This document shows positions 23,950 to 35,181 of a stretch of DNA of 64,000 nt, piece after piece (position 1 is the first letter of the stretch; each line of letters starts with the position of its first letter). Source of the DNA: Pezizomycotina sp. ARF18 (lineage: Eukaryota > Ascomycota). The DNA lies in NCBI GenBank assembly GCA_002224055.1, contig AZLU01000173.1, forward strand, positions 23,852 through 87,851, in the 5' to 3' direction. The position numbers and the translations under genes are program-made. Below the pieces are notes generated by a model. That model was not told the DNA's origin and did no database searches. It was given only the letters and a program-made list of their open reading frames with translations.

Positions 23950-24254
23950 TGTCACGATGACAGGGCGGCATCCGCTCACACCGTACATGGCAATGCAGAT
24001 CCCTACCCGTGGTAGTAGGGGGCGGCCTGCCGCCCACCAGCTGCCTCACAGACCCTTGCGCGGCTAGTAAGCAAACTCCGAGAATAGCCGGCCTACTACG
24101 CCACTAATATATATAATACCTAGTACGCCTAGTATAGGCCCCTTATAGGCTAATCTTAGTCCTATATACCCTATAGCTATCATAATAATACCCTACTACC
24201 CGCTTCTAGAGATCCGCCTCTTACGCTTAGTATTAATATGAGTAGCGTGTAATA
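23950..24254 (+). repeat. 5' LTR of the Gypsy element
   Basis: 305 bp. Its first 120 or so bases keep CpA/TpG and look unmutated. The rest is RIP-altered. It aligns end to end with 30938-31242. Confidence 0.9.
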
Positions 24255-24599
24255 TATTAGCCTATCGTAACTAGCGTATTAGGCGTATTTAGAAAAAATT
24301 TATTATATCTAATTAGTAGCTAAGACCCGGCTACGGCTATACGTTAGAAAATAGCTATAATAACGTCTAGATATACGATTAGGCGCGGCCATAGCCTCTA
24401 CGAAATATATAAGCGGGATTATTATTAGATAATAAACCTCTAGCTAAAGTAAAACTACTTAATATATAGACGGAGATAGTTAAATTATATACGAAAGTAT
24501 ATATAGTTATAGACTTTTTATATAGAGGGGGTATTATCCCGCCTACCTACTCTATAGACTAGGCTAGTTTAGGCGCGTAAGGCGCTACGACGATAGAGA

Positions 24600-27500
24600 G
24601 TATAACTTAATAATAACTAAACTACTAGATAGAAAAATAAAAGTAAAAGATCCTACGCTATTTAATAGAAATAGAAAGTAGCTTATTAACTTTATCGTAT
24701 AGCTACATACCCTTTTTAGGTTAACGCCGGCTATTATAAAGAACTAAATAAGATTAATATTACGCTTTTATACCTAGAAGGTACGGCGTTAGAATAGTCC
24801 AGGGGCTATTAAGAGAAGTAGACGAGGGACGGAGTACCGCTAAAAGAACTTAAATTATTTATAATACTCTTAAAAGCGCTTAGAACCTAATTTAGAGAGA
24901 TTAATAAGACTAAGAAAGCGGCGGACGCGCTACTAATAATTATATAAAAAGAATCTTATAGCTAGTACGTAGTAAAATTCTAAATACTAGCTATAAAACT
25001 CTCGGACTAGTTATTAAGTATATTAATACGTATATTTTAGAAAGGATTAAAGAAAAAGGTAAAGTACTCCTTAATAATAATAGGATAATATATAAAAAAG
25101 ACCTATAGAAATTAATTGTAGTAGCGGTAAAAATAGATAACGACCTATAGAAAATAAGGATATGCTAGTCGCGGGGAAGCTAGATAAGCTACGCCCCGTA
25201 GAAGTAAGAGGATCTATATAGCCTATAGCCTATAGAGTTAGGCGCGCTAATAACTATAAAAAAAAGACTTAAAGAAGGAAAAGAGGTAAATACTATATAT
25301 ACGGTACTAAAGGATATATAAAAATATGTATATAGACTTTAAGCCTTAAGAAAAGCGGTAATCGGGTAGACTACGTAAAAAGAAAGCGCTAAGACTATAG
25401 TAAGACTATAAAAAAAGCAGAAAGAAAGTAGAGAGAATAGCTCGACAGATTCAAGTAAATTAGAGATAAAAAAATAGAGCGGGCGATAATAAATAGCCGG
25501 TTACCTACCTTAGCTAACTATATCCTAAAAGATCCTATAGAGGTTAGTTAACGTCTTTAAGAGAATAATAAGTAGAGACTCCGCTTAATTAGCGACCCTA
25601 GTAAGCCCTAAAGACGATAATAGACTATTACCGCCTATATTTAAACTATACTTTATAATTAAACCCGAATTAGTATAGTCGTAAAGTAAAATAGTAGCGT
25701 AGTCTATAATAAATAGCGGAGTACCTTCCCTATTTATCTCGGAAATCTTTATTAAAAAAATAATATCCCGCTCTTAAAATATATAAGACCAATCCCCCTC
25801 TAGAACGTTAATAGCGAGTTAATACTATAAGGCGGTATAACTTACTTATAACGCTAATATCGATAAAAATAGGGAATTACTAGAAAACTCTAGTATTTTA
25901 TATTATCCTAAGTAGTCGCTATGACGTAATCTTAGGAATTCTATAACTAAGAAAGTACGTACTAGCTATAGATTAGTAAGAAAATACCCCTAGTCTTATT
26001 AAAGACCGCCCTAAAAAACTAAAAGGAAGTATAGTAGGCGTAGAAAAAGCTAAATAGTATAAGAATATAGCGGAGAGTATACCGCCTCCGTTAATATTAA
26101 TAGACGATAAAGGCTACGAGAGCGATAATATAACTATTATATACTTAACAAGGTAGATTACTTTAATATCCCCTTCTTAAAAGTGGCTATAATTAGGATA
26201 ATTAACTAAATAGAAGATAAAAAAGATAAGCCCGTTATAGTCCTAGCTACGTATAAAAAATTCTAGTAACTCTTCTAGAAAAGGTAGCCGATAAGTTACC
26301 GGACTACTAATTATAGAACTATATAATACCGCTAGAAGATAAAAAGTAACCGCCGTATAGCCCTATATACCCGCTAACGGAGTAAGAACTAAAGATATTA
26401 TATAAATACTTAGCGAGAATCTAGCTAGGGTTTTATTAGACCTTTAATATTATTAGCGGGGGCGCTAATACTATTTATAAAAAAGAAAAATAGAGGCTTC
26501 GCCTATACGTAGACTACCGCGGCCTTAATAAGATTATTAGGAAGAATTAATACGCGCTTCTACTAATTAGAGAGCTTATAGATAGGCTTAGAGGGGCTAA
26601 GTACTTTACTAAGCTTAACCTCTAAGGTACCTATAACTTTATTAGAATCGCTAAAAAAAAGAATAGAAGACTACTTTCTATACTAGATATAGTTATTTTA
26701 AATATTACGTTATACTATTTAGCCTAACTAAACGCGCTAGTATCCTTTTAATCGTTAGTAATAAGGTTCTATAACCTTATTTAGATAGATTTATTATAGT
26801 CTACTTAGACGATATCTTAATATACTTATTAACGCTAGAGAAGTATAAGAGGTACGTAAAAAGGTACTAAAAAAGCTTTAAAAAACTCTCTATATATTAA
26901 AGGAGAAAAATACGTATTCTACGCGAAAGAAGTAGATTTTCTAGACGCTATAATAAGTAGAAATAATATTAGAATAGATTCTAGTAAGGTAGAAACGGTA
27001 TAAAGCTAGCCTAAACTAGCGAATCTAACGAAATTATAAATATTCCTAGAATTTATAAACTTCTACCGGCGTTTATACCTAGGTATAGCTAGATCTATTT
27101 CCCCCTAACGGAATAAACGAAAAGGATATTATATTTATATAGGATAAAACTACGAGAAACGCGATAAAAAAGCTAAAATAAGTATTTTAAAGTATAGATT
27201 AGAACTATACTAAGCTTTTTTAAACTATCTAGGTAAATAATCGTCAAGACTAACGCATTAGATTTTAGCATAGCTACGTATATCTCATAGAGATAAGACG
27301 ATAAAAGTTTCTAGCCCGTAGCCTTCTATAATAAAAAATATTCTCGGCGGAGAAAAACTATAAGATCTACGATAAAAAACTCCTAGCTATAAAAAAGCAT
27401 TTTAAAAATAAAGATTTATTTATTAGGCGTAAGCTTTAAAGTTATAATATACTCTAATTATAAAAACCTAGAGTATTTTACTATAACTAAAGCGCTAAAT

Positions 27501-29215
27501 AGCCGTTAAACTTACTAGTCTAAATAACTAGCAAAGTTCGACTTTATAATCTAATACCACTCCAAAAGCTAAAATAAGATAATAAACGCGCTATTAAAAA
27601 GACAGACTACGTATTAAAAATAAAGAAAAGCGTACCAAAGCGCTACCTTATTACGGCCAGAATAAATCCTTATAACGATAGAAATTAACCCCCGGCGAAA
27701 ACCCCAATAAAAGTAATCCCGTCCTATATAAAGAAATCCGGGGGTATATAAGAAGGATAAAAAAGCTATAAAAATCCTTAAGATACTATAAAAAGAAACT
27801 AAGAAAAGTAGATAAAGAGCTTTAAGCACGCGGAAGACGGCCTACTACTCTTTAAAGAACGCGTCTACGTACCGCAAAACGCGGAATTATAAAGAACGAT
27901 AATAAAAGAGGTATACGATAACCCGTTAAATAGTTATTTCAAAATCGCTAAAACTACGGAACTACTAGCGAAGCGCTACTTTCTTCCCGGGAATAAGCCG
28001 CGTAGTATAAAAGTATATTACTAGCTACCCTACTTACTAGATAAATAAGATAATACGTAAGAATTAGGGCGAATTATAACCTCTACCTATACCGTACAGC
28101 CCTAGAGCTTAATTACGATAGACTTTATTACCGGACTACCCCTAGCTACCGATTTAGCTCTTTTAAACTCTCTATTATACGACGCTATACTCGTAGTAGT
28201 AGATAGACTAACGAAGTACACGCGCTATACCATATAAAAAAAGACGAATAGCGAGACGCTTACTCGCCTATTTATAACGTATATAGTAGCTAATTATAGC
28301 CTTCCAAACGATATTATATAGATCGAGGTACTACGTTCTTCTTAAAATTTACTAGAAGCCTAATAAAGTATACGGGTATACGCTAGTAGTTATTAACGAT
28401 ATTTTACCCCTAGACTAACGGATAAACTAAGCGCTAGAATTAGACGTTAAAATAGTATCTACGCGTATACTATACCTATAAATAAGATAACTAGATCAAC
28501 CTACTCCCGCTAGCTTAGTTTACGTATAATAACTTAGAATAGACCTTAACTTAATTTATACCCTTCTTTATAAACTAAGGATAATACCTAAGATAGTCTA
28601 TAAATTAAAACCCGATAATTGACGCTCTAGCGTAGAGAAACTAGTAAAGCGCGTATAAAGTATATATAACGCGCTTAGAAGATAACTATTAAAAGAATAA
28701 AACGGTAGAAGCGAGTTACTAATTAAAAAAAGGCGCTAACGCCGACCTTTAAAATTAAAGAAAGAGTATAGCTAAAGCGTAAATTATTAAGACGAAGCGG
28801 TCTAATAAAAAACTAGATAGAAAGTTCCTAAGCCCTTTAAAATTACAGAATAAATTAACTCGGTAATATATAAGCTAGTACTACCTCTAAGATAAGAATT
28901 TATAATATCTTCTACATATCTTTACTACGTAAGGTTAATACTAGTAAATAGCACGATACGCTAGAATAAAAATTATATATAAACGGTAAGAAGGAATAAG
29001 AAGTAGAAGAAATTTTAACGTATAGGCCGCGGAAGGGACGCTCTAAAAAGGGGTACTAAGGCCTAAATATTAAATACTACGTACGCTAGAAGGGCTAGAA
29101 CGATATTTATAATACATAAAAGCTAGAAGCCTACCTTATATATACTTAAGATAAATTAGAAAAATTTAAAGAAAAAATAAAGAAAGGACTAAATTAAAAT
29201 ATATTTATTATAAAA
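24600..29215 (+). other. fossil gag-pol region of the Gypsy element
   Basis: Recognisable parts on the plus strand are a gag-like stretch (about 24.6-25.3 kb), a protease region (about 25.5-25.9 kb), reverse transcriptase (about 26.4-27.1 kb, with a VDYRGLNK-type block and a FTKLNL block), RNase H (about 27.2-27.5 kb), integrase (about 27.9-28.7 kb, with a TIDFITGLP block) and a chromodomain (about 29.0-29.2 kb). All are interrupted by many RIP-type stops. The region is dead. Open frames here on either strand, such as 27614-27829 minus, are chance. Confidence 0.85.
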
Positions 29216-29217
29216 TA

Positions 29218-29249
<32 letters not shown>

Positions 29250-29251
<2 letters not shown>

Positions 29252-30937
29252 AGAATAGAAAACCGCGAGCTAACTACTAATAAGGCGATAAGTATAATAA
29301 ACTAGAGTACCGTTTACCTAAAGACTAGTTACCGTAGTAGTACGCTTAAGCTCGCGATTTAAGAACCCGGGAGAATAACCGGGAGGGCGATAGGTATAAA
29401 CGGCTAGGCGCGGTTAATAGTTATAGAGAAATATTACCGACTTACTACTCTAAGGCCACTAGATAATTACCTTACGCGAGTACTATCTACCTAGGAGATC
29501 CGCGCGGCCCTAGGAGACCCGTAAAACTAGGCGCGCTATCATTACCGCGATACCGCGATAGCTATGCTCGCCGCGTTTACCGCGTATACCGTCGGCCCTA
29601 TTAATCCGTTTTATTATCTGCCCGTCTAGACCTAGATAGCTATAATAGCTACGCTCGCCACGCTTATCCTACTCGCTATTAGTACCGTTCTCGCTATCTA
29701 TACCGTCCTTACTATTATTACTATTAGTACTAAAGAGACCTTAAGCGCCTTATAGACTAGTAAGGAGTTAAATAATAACCGGATCCTAAAAGATACTTTA
29801 AAAGGTATTTTAGAGGGCTACGTAAAGGCCGACGACCTAGCTAGGAGCGAAGTTTACTTACCCGAGTTAGGCCGCTATAGCTTAGGAGAAAGTTAGAAGG
29901 GCGAAGTTTATAAGAGGGCTAACATTAAGATTTACGTTAGGACTACTAGGATTCTATAGATTATTAACGGGGGGAGCCTTATTATGACCGCCTATTATAC
30001 CTATATCTACGAAGCGGGACGATTACTAGTACTAGAGTTAATACTAGCGCTACCGTATTAGTCGACTATTACGTCGTTAATAGTAATAGGATTACGCGGG
30101 CGGTTAGCGCCTCTTACGGGTTACTAGGTATTATTATACTAAAGTATAGGGATAGGGAATAAAGTAACTATACTATTAGCGTCGATAATAAGATACTAGA
30201 AAAAGATACGGGTTAATAGAAGTTATATAGCGCGTAAATATAAATAAAAGTTAGAATAGGTATACTTATAGAAGCTATATAGGCGGCGCGTAGAATATAA
30301 TGACTATACCTATTATAGCCGTTTATATAATAATAGGGCTCGTTATAGTCTTAATAGTTAGTATAAGTAATAGCGATAAAGAAACCTCTAGCTATTATCC
30401 GCGCTTTATTACGAGAGATAAGCGCTATAGAGGGATAGGAACTATATTAAAGAGTAGGCGAAGGCTAGAAAGTAAAAGGGATAGAAGAGTAAGTATTATA
30501 TAAGAATCTAGGAAGTTACGAAGTTAGTTAAGATCTAGGTAAACGAGATAGAAGGATAAAATAGAAGAATAAAGGACGAAGATTCTAAGCGCGCGTAGGA
30601 GCTACTTATAAGAATAAAGTATAATATATCGCGCGGCTAGGAAAAGAAATTCTAGAAACTATAAAACCCGCGATAGAAGCTTCTATAGAATTATTAAAAT
30701 TTCGTTTTAAAATAGTAAAACGCTAAAACTAAATATCGTATAATACTATTATCTACGTAAAACGCGCTATCTCCGCGCCGCGTTAACGCGTATATCTAAG
30801 AAATACGCGGAAAAAGTATAAATAACGGCCGGCTAATATCGGAAGGACGGTAGAACGCGCGATATTAACGAAAGGGAAGTAGAAAAAGTATAGAGATAGT
30901 ACCTCGCGAGACCTTAGCCTTAGAAGAGAGGGGGTAC
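29250..30937 (+). other. extra 3' region of the Gypsy element, unknown content
   Basis: About 1.7 kb separates the chromodomain end and an oligo-A run (about 29221-29248) from the 3' LTR, longer than the usual short leader there. RIP has altered it throughout. It includes an open stretch at 30300-30503 with a hydrophobic start (IIAVYIIIGLVIVLIVSIS). RIP enriches ATA/TTA/GTA codons, so the hydrophobicity may be an artefact. Could be an additional fossil reading frame or captured non-coding DNA. Confidence 0.5.
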
Positions 30938-31242
30938 TATTACGATAATAGGGCGGCATCCGCTTATACCGTATATAGTAATATAGATTCCTACTCTATG
31001 GTAATAGGGAGCGGCCTACCGCCTACTAGCTACCTATAGACCTTACGCGGCTAGTAAGTAGACTCTGAGAATAGCCGGCCTTACTACGCTACTAATATAT
31101 GTATATAATGCCTAGTACGCCTAGTATAGGCCCCTTATGGGCCAATCTTAGTCCTATATACCTATAGCTGTCGTAGTAGTGCCTACTACCGCTTCTAGAG
31201 ATCGCCCCCTACGCTTGGCATTAGTACGAGCAGCGTGTGACA
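30938..31242 (+). repeat. 3' LTR of the Gypsy element
   Basis: 305 bp, same length as the 5' LTR. Here the first part is RIP-altered and the last 110 or so bases are unmutated, the mirror image of the 5' LTR. Confidence 0.9.
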
Positions 31243-31341
31243 AGGAGTCGGATTCGGAGGTAGATTTAGAGGAAGATAAATATATAGATAATGAGGCTCT
31301 ATAGTACTTAGCGCCAAGGCGTCTCAACGCTAAATACCCTG

Positions 31342-31595
31342 CTTGCGGCCTTTTGCACAACGACGTCCACACCTGCGCCATGTATCCAACAAAATAACCG
31401 CGCCGGGTCGAAACGCGCAATGCCCACCTCTCAATTCTCCGTCGAGCAAATTGGTTCCTATCCGTGCCCTAGATGCCAGACATGAGGCCATGCTACGCTC
31501 ATGCTGCTTGCACATTTCTATAACCCCTTCTTTAAACAGAAAGACGCGGTGTGGATTTTTTAGGAGGCTAAATACAAAGTTGAATCCTCGCTCTG
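31342..31595 (-). pseudogene. 5' part of a host reading frame split by the hAT element
   Basis: Minus-strand open frame from about 31595: AERGFNFVFSLLKNPHRVFL, FKEGVIEMCKQHERSMASCL, ASRARIGTNLLDGELRGGHC, ending DTWRRCGRRCAKGRK at the right target duplication. It runs on in frame into 21317-21123 if the transposon is ignored. Upstream the frame meets a stop near 31605, and a gctag / tgtacag acceptor-like site there suggests an earlier exon. The family is not recognised. A 16-bp direct duplication (agcatctttcgaggaa) lies just upstream at about 31609-31643. Confidence 0.45.
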
Positions 31596-31874
31596 CTGTA
31601 CAAGACTAGCATCTTTCGAGGAAGACAGCATCTTTCGAGGAATCTCCTTATCCAACAGCATAGCATCGGTTGCTAACGTATATCAGTCTCGTCGGTATCC
31701 TTTTCGGGGCTATCGGAATATAATATTGGGAATTCCGATTCATTGCTCTTCCCTATCAACAAACAAGTGTCTGCTTAAGTAGCTTCCCGCGTAGTTATAC
31801 TAGAGCTAAACGGTGCAGAGGCAGGGCTCCGAAGCACGGAATATTACACGCCCGTTTGCTATAGAGTTGTAGGC

Positions 31875-32066
31875 TTGAACAATGTAGCTCTCTTTGTTGT
31901 TTGCCTTCTGATTTGCAGCCAGGCAATCAAACAAAGTGTCGCCAGTACGTTCCTCGAGCAGGATATCAATAAAGATGGCAGTCGTAATATGAAACTAGGG
32001 AAAGGCTTCACGATATATAAAAAAGGCAATCTAATAAATCGACCGCAGTATCTGAACCCTCAATGA
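31875..32066 (+). CDS. candidate small secreted protein
   Basis: A 63-codon frame beginning at TTG 31875 or at the ATG at 31881, with a hydrophobic N-terminus MNNVALFVVCLLICSQ followed by a small-residue stretch SVAS that resembles a signal-peptidase site. The mature part (about 39 residues, TFLEQDINKDGSRNMK... PQYLNPQ) is basic and free of cysteine. No homologue is recognised. Short frames with such a start can arise by chance, so this is only a candidate effector-like protein. Confidence 0.3.
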   Translation: MNNVALFVVCLLICSQAIKQSVASTFLEQDINKDGSRNMKLGKGFTIYKKGNLINRPQYLNPQ

Positions 32067-32352
32067 CTATGTCATTCAGTTTGCGAACCAGACGGCAAGC
32101 TGCAAGGCTTAAGGACGCTCGGACGAGTCATAGGTGAGCGCCTTTCTTTTTTCTTTTTTTTTTGAATTTCCCCTAACTTGTGGCGCAACTTTGCCGCGTG
32201 TGGCGCATCCACCACCTCGGGAGAACTCGGTTATGGATTGTCGGCTAATAAACGCGCGCCTTCGACTGTAACCATGGTCAACCCAGAACCTAACAACAGA
32301 GACACTGCCTAAACATCAGTTTGAGTTTTACACAATCTCGATACAGCGAAAC

Positions 32353-33383
32353 ATGGATATTTCAAACAATCTAGACGAAGTGTTCGCGGAACCTACACGC
32401 CTTCTAACCTTAACGAATCCCACTCGAGCTGCGAATAGCGATTCTGGAACAGCTACCTGATATCTCTTCGCTGGGCTCCGCGATTCTGAGTTGTCGAAGT
32501 ACATATTCGGCATTTAGAGAATCACCCTCCATACTTTGCAATGCCCTCGCGACGGAACTTGGGCCTGTAGCCTTCGCCACTGCCTCGGCGCGTACCACGC
32601 CAGCACGTACGACTTTTGGAAGTCGCAAAACGAGAATCATTCCGTCGTTGAAGCAGACCTAGGAAGCTTCCGGGACTTCATCGCCCGCGAAGGCAGGTGC
32701 TGAAGGAATATACGCGTGTCAAGTCTTTCCGACACGCGTCGCCGGCGGAGTCGATTTCAGCATGCTTGCCAAAAGCCACATTGACGTCCTTCGGCTCGTT
32801 TCCAGGTGTGGATCATTGAGGAACCAGTATTCTCGCCTGGACGACGGCTCGGTGAGCCCCCGGGACCTCCAGCAGCTGGTGAAGTTGGACATCAGCGAAA
32901 GGTCAAAGATCATATATCACGCCATTACGTTTGGCTACTCTTTTTAAATCTACACGAGAGCATCTCGCCGCTTAACATCGAAAACTTCGACCCTTTCACT
33001 CAGGATATCGAGCGATTCACTTACGATATCTGGAATTATAGCCGGACGAGATCTCTCCGCGCTTTACGAAGGAGCTGAAAATCGGCCTGTTTGTTGCGGT
33101 CGAAATTCGCTACCTATGGGCTTGATCTGGTACGAACCTGCCGTCCACGGACGCCAACACTAAATTTTATAACGAAGGTATCACTCTTTTGCGAGAGATG
33201 TGGGATCGGTTCGTAACAAACTGTAATGTTTCCTACGAGCCTGAAAGGGATAGAAAAGACTTGGCATCCAAAAAAAAAGGCGAAACATGGGAAGAGACGG
33301 TGAGAATAGCGGGACGTATACGGGCATGTATAATGTTGCGAGAGAATCGGTTCGGCGTATATTCTTTTGCCATGCCTGGTTAA
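32353..33383 (+). CDS. F-box domain protein, frames broken
   Basis: Starts at ATG 32353 (MDISNNLDEVFAEPTRLLTL). After one base shift comes a textbook fungal F-box: IPLELRIAILEQLPDISSLG / SAILSCRSTYSAFRESPSIL / CNALATELGPVAFATASA. Then FSMLAKSHIDVLRLVSRCGS, QQLVKLDISERSKIIYHAIT, LNLHESISPLNIENFDPFTQ / DIERFTYDIWNYSRTRSL, FYNEGITLLREMWDRFVTNC and a tail ending YSFAMPG at 33383. F-box proteins link substrates to SCF ubiquitin ligases through Skp1; the long C-terminal region is the usual variable substrate part. At least three frame changes and an internal stop near 32660 occur. An intron could explain that stop. Confidence 0.6.
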
Positions 33384-35181
33384 AGATTCAATTTTATCCT
33401 CAAAACAGTGCACACCTTCTGCCTGCCGACTAAGCCGGTTATAGTCGATAATCGTGTTTATTGTTTATACCCGGAAGAAACTGGTGTATATATATGTTAT
33501 GAACCGTTTACACATCGATGTACATCTTGGGAAAGAGTAATCAGTAAGAGCTAAAACGTTGTATTAACGTAGAATCTAAAGATAGTATGGACGGATTTAT
33601 ATATGAAAAGAATGGTTTAGTGACATTATACGGGGATATGAAAATGAGACAATGAAAATCCGAGAGGGTATTGTTCAAAACACAGAAAGAAAGACTATGG
33701 TTGAATCTTGAAACGAACGAAGCAAAGAGCGGTAGGGCTAGAATAAACACAAAAATATATACAAACGTAAATCACTCCAGGAAATTAATCGGTCGACAAA
33801 CAAAGTTAATGAAGCTGAGAAACTCGATGTAAATAGTTCTATTATTTGGAGCCAAAGTAACTTCAAGTAGAAACGGAGTAACAGAACAACGTGGTGCCAA
33901 AATGAGTGAACAAAAAAAAAATGGTGGAATAAAAGGAGCGAAACACACGAATAGAAGTAAAGTAACGGAAGAAGAGAAAAGAAGCAGGGAACTAAACATA
34001 GGAGAATATCCGTGTTGCCAAAAAGAACGTGGTGAATGAAAAAGCGGAAGCCAACGCGGGTGAAACGAGGCAATAAATCCAGACATTCTTCAAGCAGGGA
34101 CAGAAGAAGAGAAAAAAAGATGGTAGAACGCGGGACGTTGAACCATGATTGAAGATATAGCTATGTCATCAGATGTGGGTAACTGTTGCGGAGGCGTAAG
34201 GGCACATTCAATATCTAGAGAAAAAAGGATAATAAAGCAAAAAAGGATAATAAAGGAGAAAAGGGCAATCGGGGAGGAAGGATAATCAAAAAAAAAAAAA
34301 AAAAAAAAAAAAAGACAGGGAAGAGAAGGAGGAGGTTTTGCGCAGGAGCCAGCAGCTGTGTGTTGGCGGAGGACGACGGCCTGCTTTCGTGGGTGTGCTG
34401 CTCTTGCGGATGCGAGTAAGGGTGGTGGTCAGGTTGGCGGGAGACCTTTTTCGGGCGTCCTCGTGGCATCCTCCTCTTCTTGATTACGCTGAGCGATGAA
34501 GGTTATAAAGGTATTTGTAGAATGATGTTGTGCTGAGAGGTTGATTGATAGTGGACTGCTTGCAGAGTATGAGTGAAATGATAAAGGATGTGATAAATAG
34601 CCTTCTTAAGAGGATAATATTTTTTTTTTTTAGAGGGTGGGCCTTTTTTCGTTTCATCGTAGAAGCGCGATAATTAACATGCTGCCGCATTAAACCAAAA
34701 AAAAAAAGGGGGGGGTGGCCGTGGACCGCCTTTCAGATATCAGGAGGAATTATTCAAATTGAACTTCTATCAAATGGAGAGATATTGACTTTTGCAACTA
34801 ACATCTAGGAAAAACATTCTGTACAAGTCTTTCTTCTCAAAGGCATCACTAGTAAAGTAGACTTTGCTAAGAAACGGCACGAAGAAAGTCGTCCATTTGA
34901 CTTGAATTCCGACCTCATTCCTCCAGTCGAGGAATTCGCTTTTTAGGAACTTCCAAGATTGAGGGGCATCAAAACTAGGACCGAAGCGGCTTTGGGTATA
35001 TTATTAACTACTGAGGCTTGCGAGTCGCGATTTGCCCCGCCAAAAATACTGCCACAGGTTCGATACACTGCTGGCAGCTGCCCGTGAAGTCCGAAATCTC
35101 AATAATTCATATATGGATTCCCGAAGATGCAATCCGTCATATCATTCGGCAATTCATTGATAGGGAAGTAATGACTTGGAT
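33384..35181. other. gene-poor stretch with low-complexity DNA
   Basis: Low-complexity frames (33541-34086 -) are Phe/Ser/Leu-rich and look like shadows of purine-rich DNA. A 26-base A run lies at 34288-34313. Apart from the AT-hook frame listed separately I see no gene. Confidence 0.4.
34215..34469 (-). CDS. short frame starting with an AT-hook motif
   Basis: Starts MPRGRPKKVSRQPDHHPYSH: PRGRPKK is a classical AT-hook core, which binds the minor groove of AT-rich DNA. After about 55 residues (His/Gln/Ser-rich) the frame enters the poly-A/T run and becomes a Phe tract, so only the N-terminal part is credible, perhaps as exon 1 of a longer gene. No further domain seen. Low confidence, because the motif is only seven residues long. 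Confidence 0.28.
   Translation of the reverse strand: MPRGRPKKVSRQPDHHPYSHPQEQHTHESRPSSSANTQLLAPAQNLLLLFPVFFFFFFFFLIILPPRLPFSPLLSFFALLSFFL

Larger units (their letters stand above)
23950..31242 (+). mobile_element. Gypsy (chromovirus) LTR retrotransposon, full-length fossil
   Basis: A 7,293-bp element with two 305-bp LTRs (TGTCACG...; ends ...TGACA) and a 5-bp target duplication AGGAG (23945-23949 and 31243-31247). It sits inside the hAT element, so it is younger than the hAT. Part order on the plus strand is gag-like, protease, reverse transcriptase, RNase H, integrase, chromodomain, then an extra 1.7-kb 3' region. This order and the chromodomain place it in the chromovirus group of Gypsy. 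A purine-rich tract precedes the 3' LTR. It is complete in structure but heavily broken (dozens of breaks), with near-total loss of CpA/TpG outside its outermost bases, i.e. RIP. The equal LTR lengths and transition-only divergence suggest it was recent when RIP struck. Confidence 0.92.
21326..31341 (+). mobile_element. hAT DNA transposon carrying a nested Gypsy element
   Basis: Ends are inverted repeats starting CAGGTATTTAGCGTTGAG on the left and, on the other strand, CAGGGTATTTAGCGTTGAG on the right, flanked by an 8-bp duplication (21318-21325 cttgcggg; 31342-31349 cttgcggc). These are hAT hallmarks. The plus strand near 23780-23890 still shows the hAT C-terminal dimerisation motif (ITSAASESTFSI ... 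RARNLLKIN ... IILLKYY). Without the insertion at 23950-31242 and its duplication the element is about 2.7 kb. The left body (about 21380-23920) is extremely AT-rich with CpA/TpG lost, so it was silenced by RIP. Non-autonomous now: many stops. Confidence 0.88.

Noticed and set aside
27614-27829. 71-codon Phe/Tyr-rich minus-strand frame
   Set aside because: Lies within the Gypsy fossil on the antisense strand. It is a by-product of AT enrichment.
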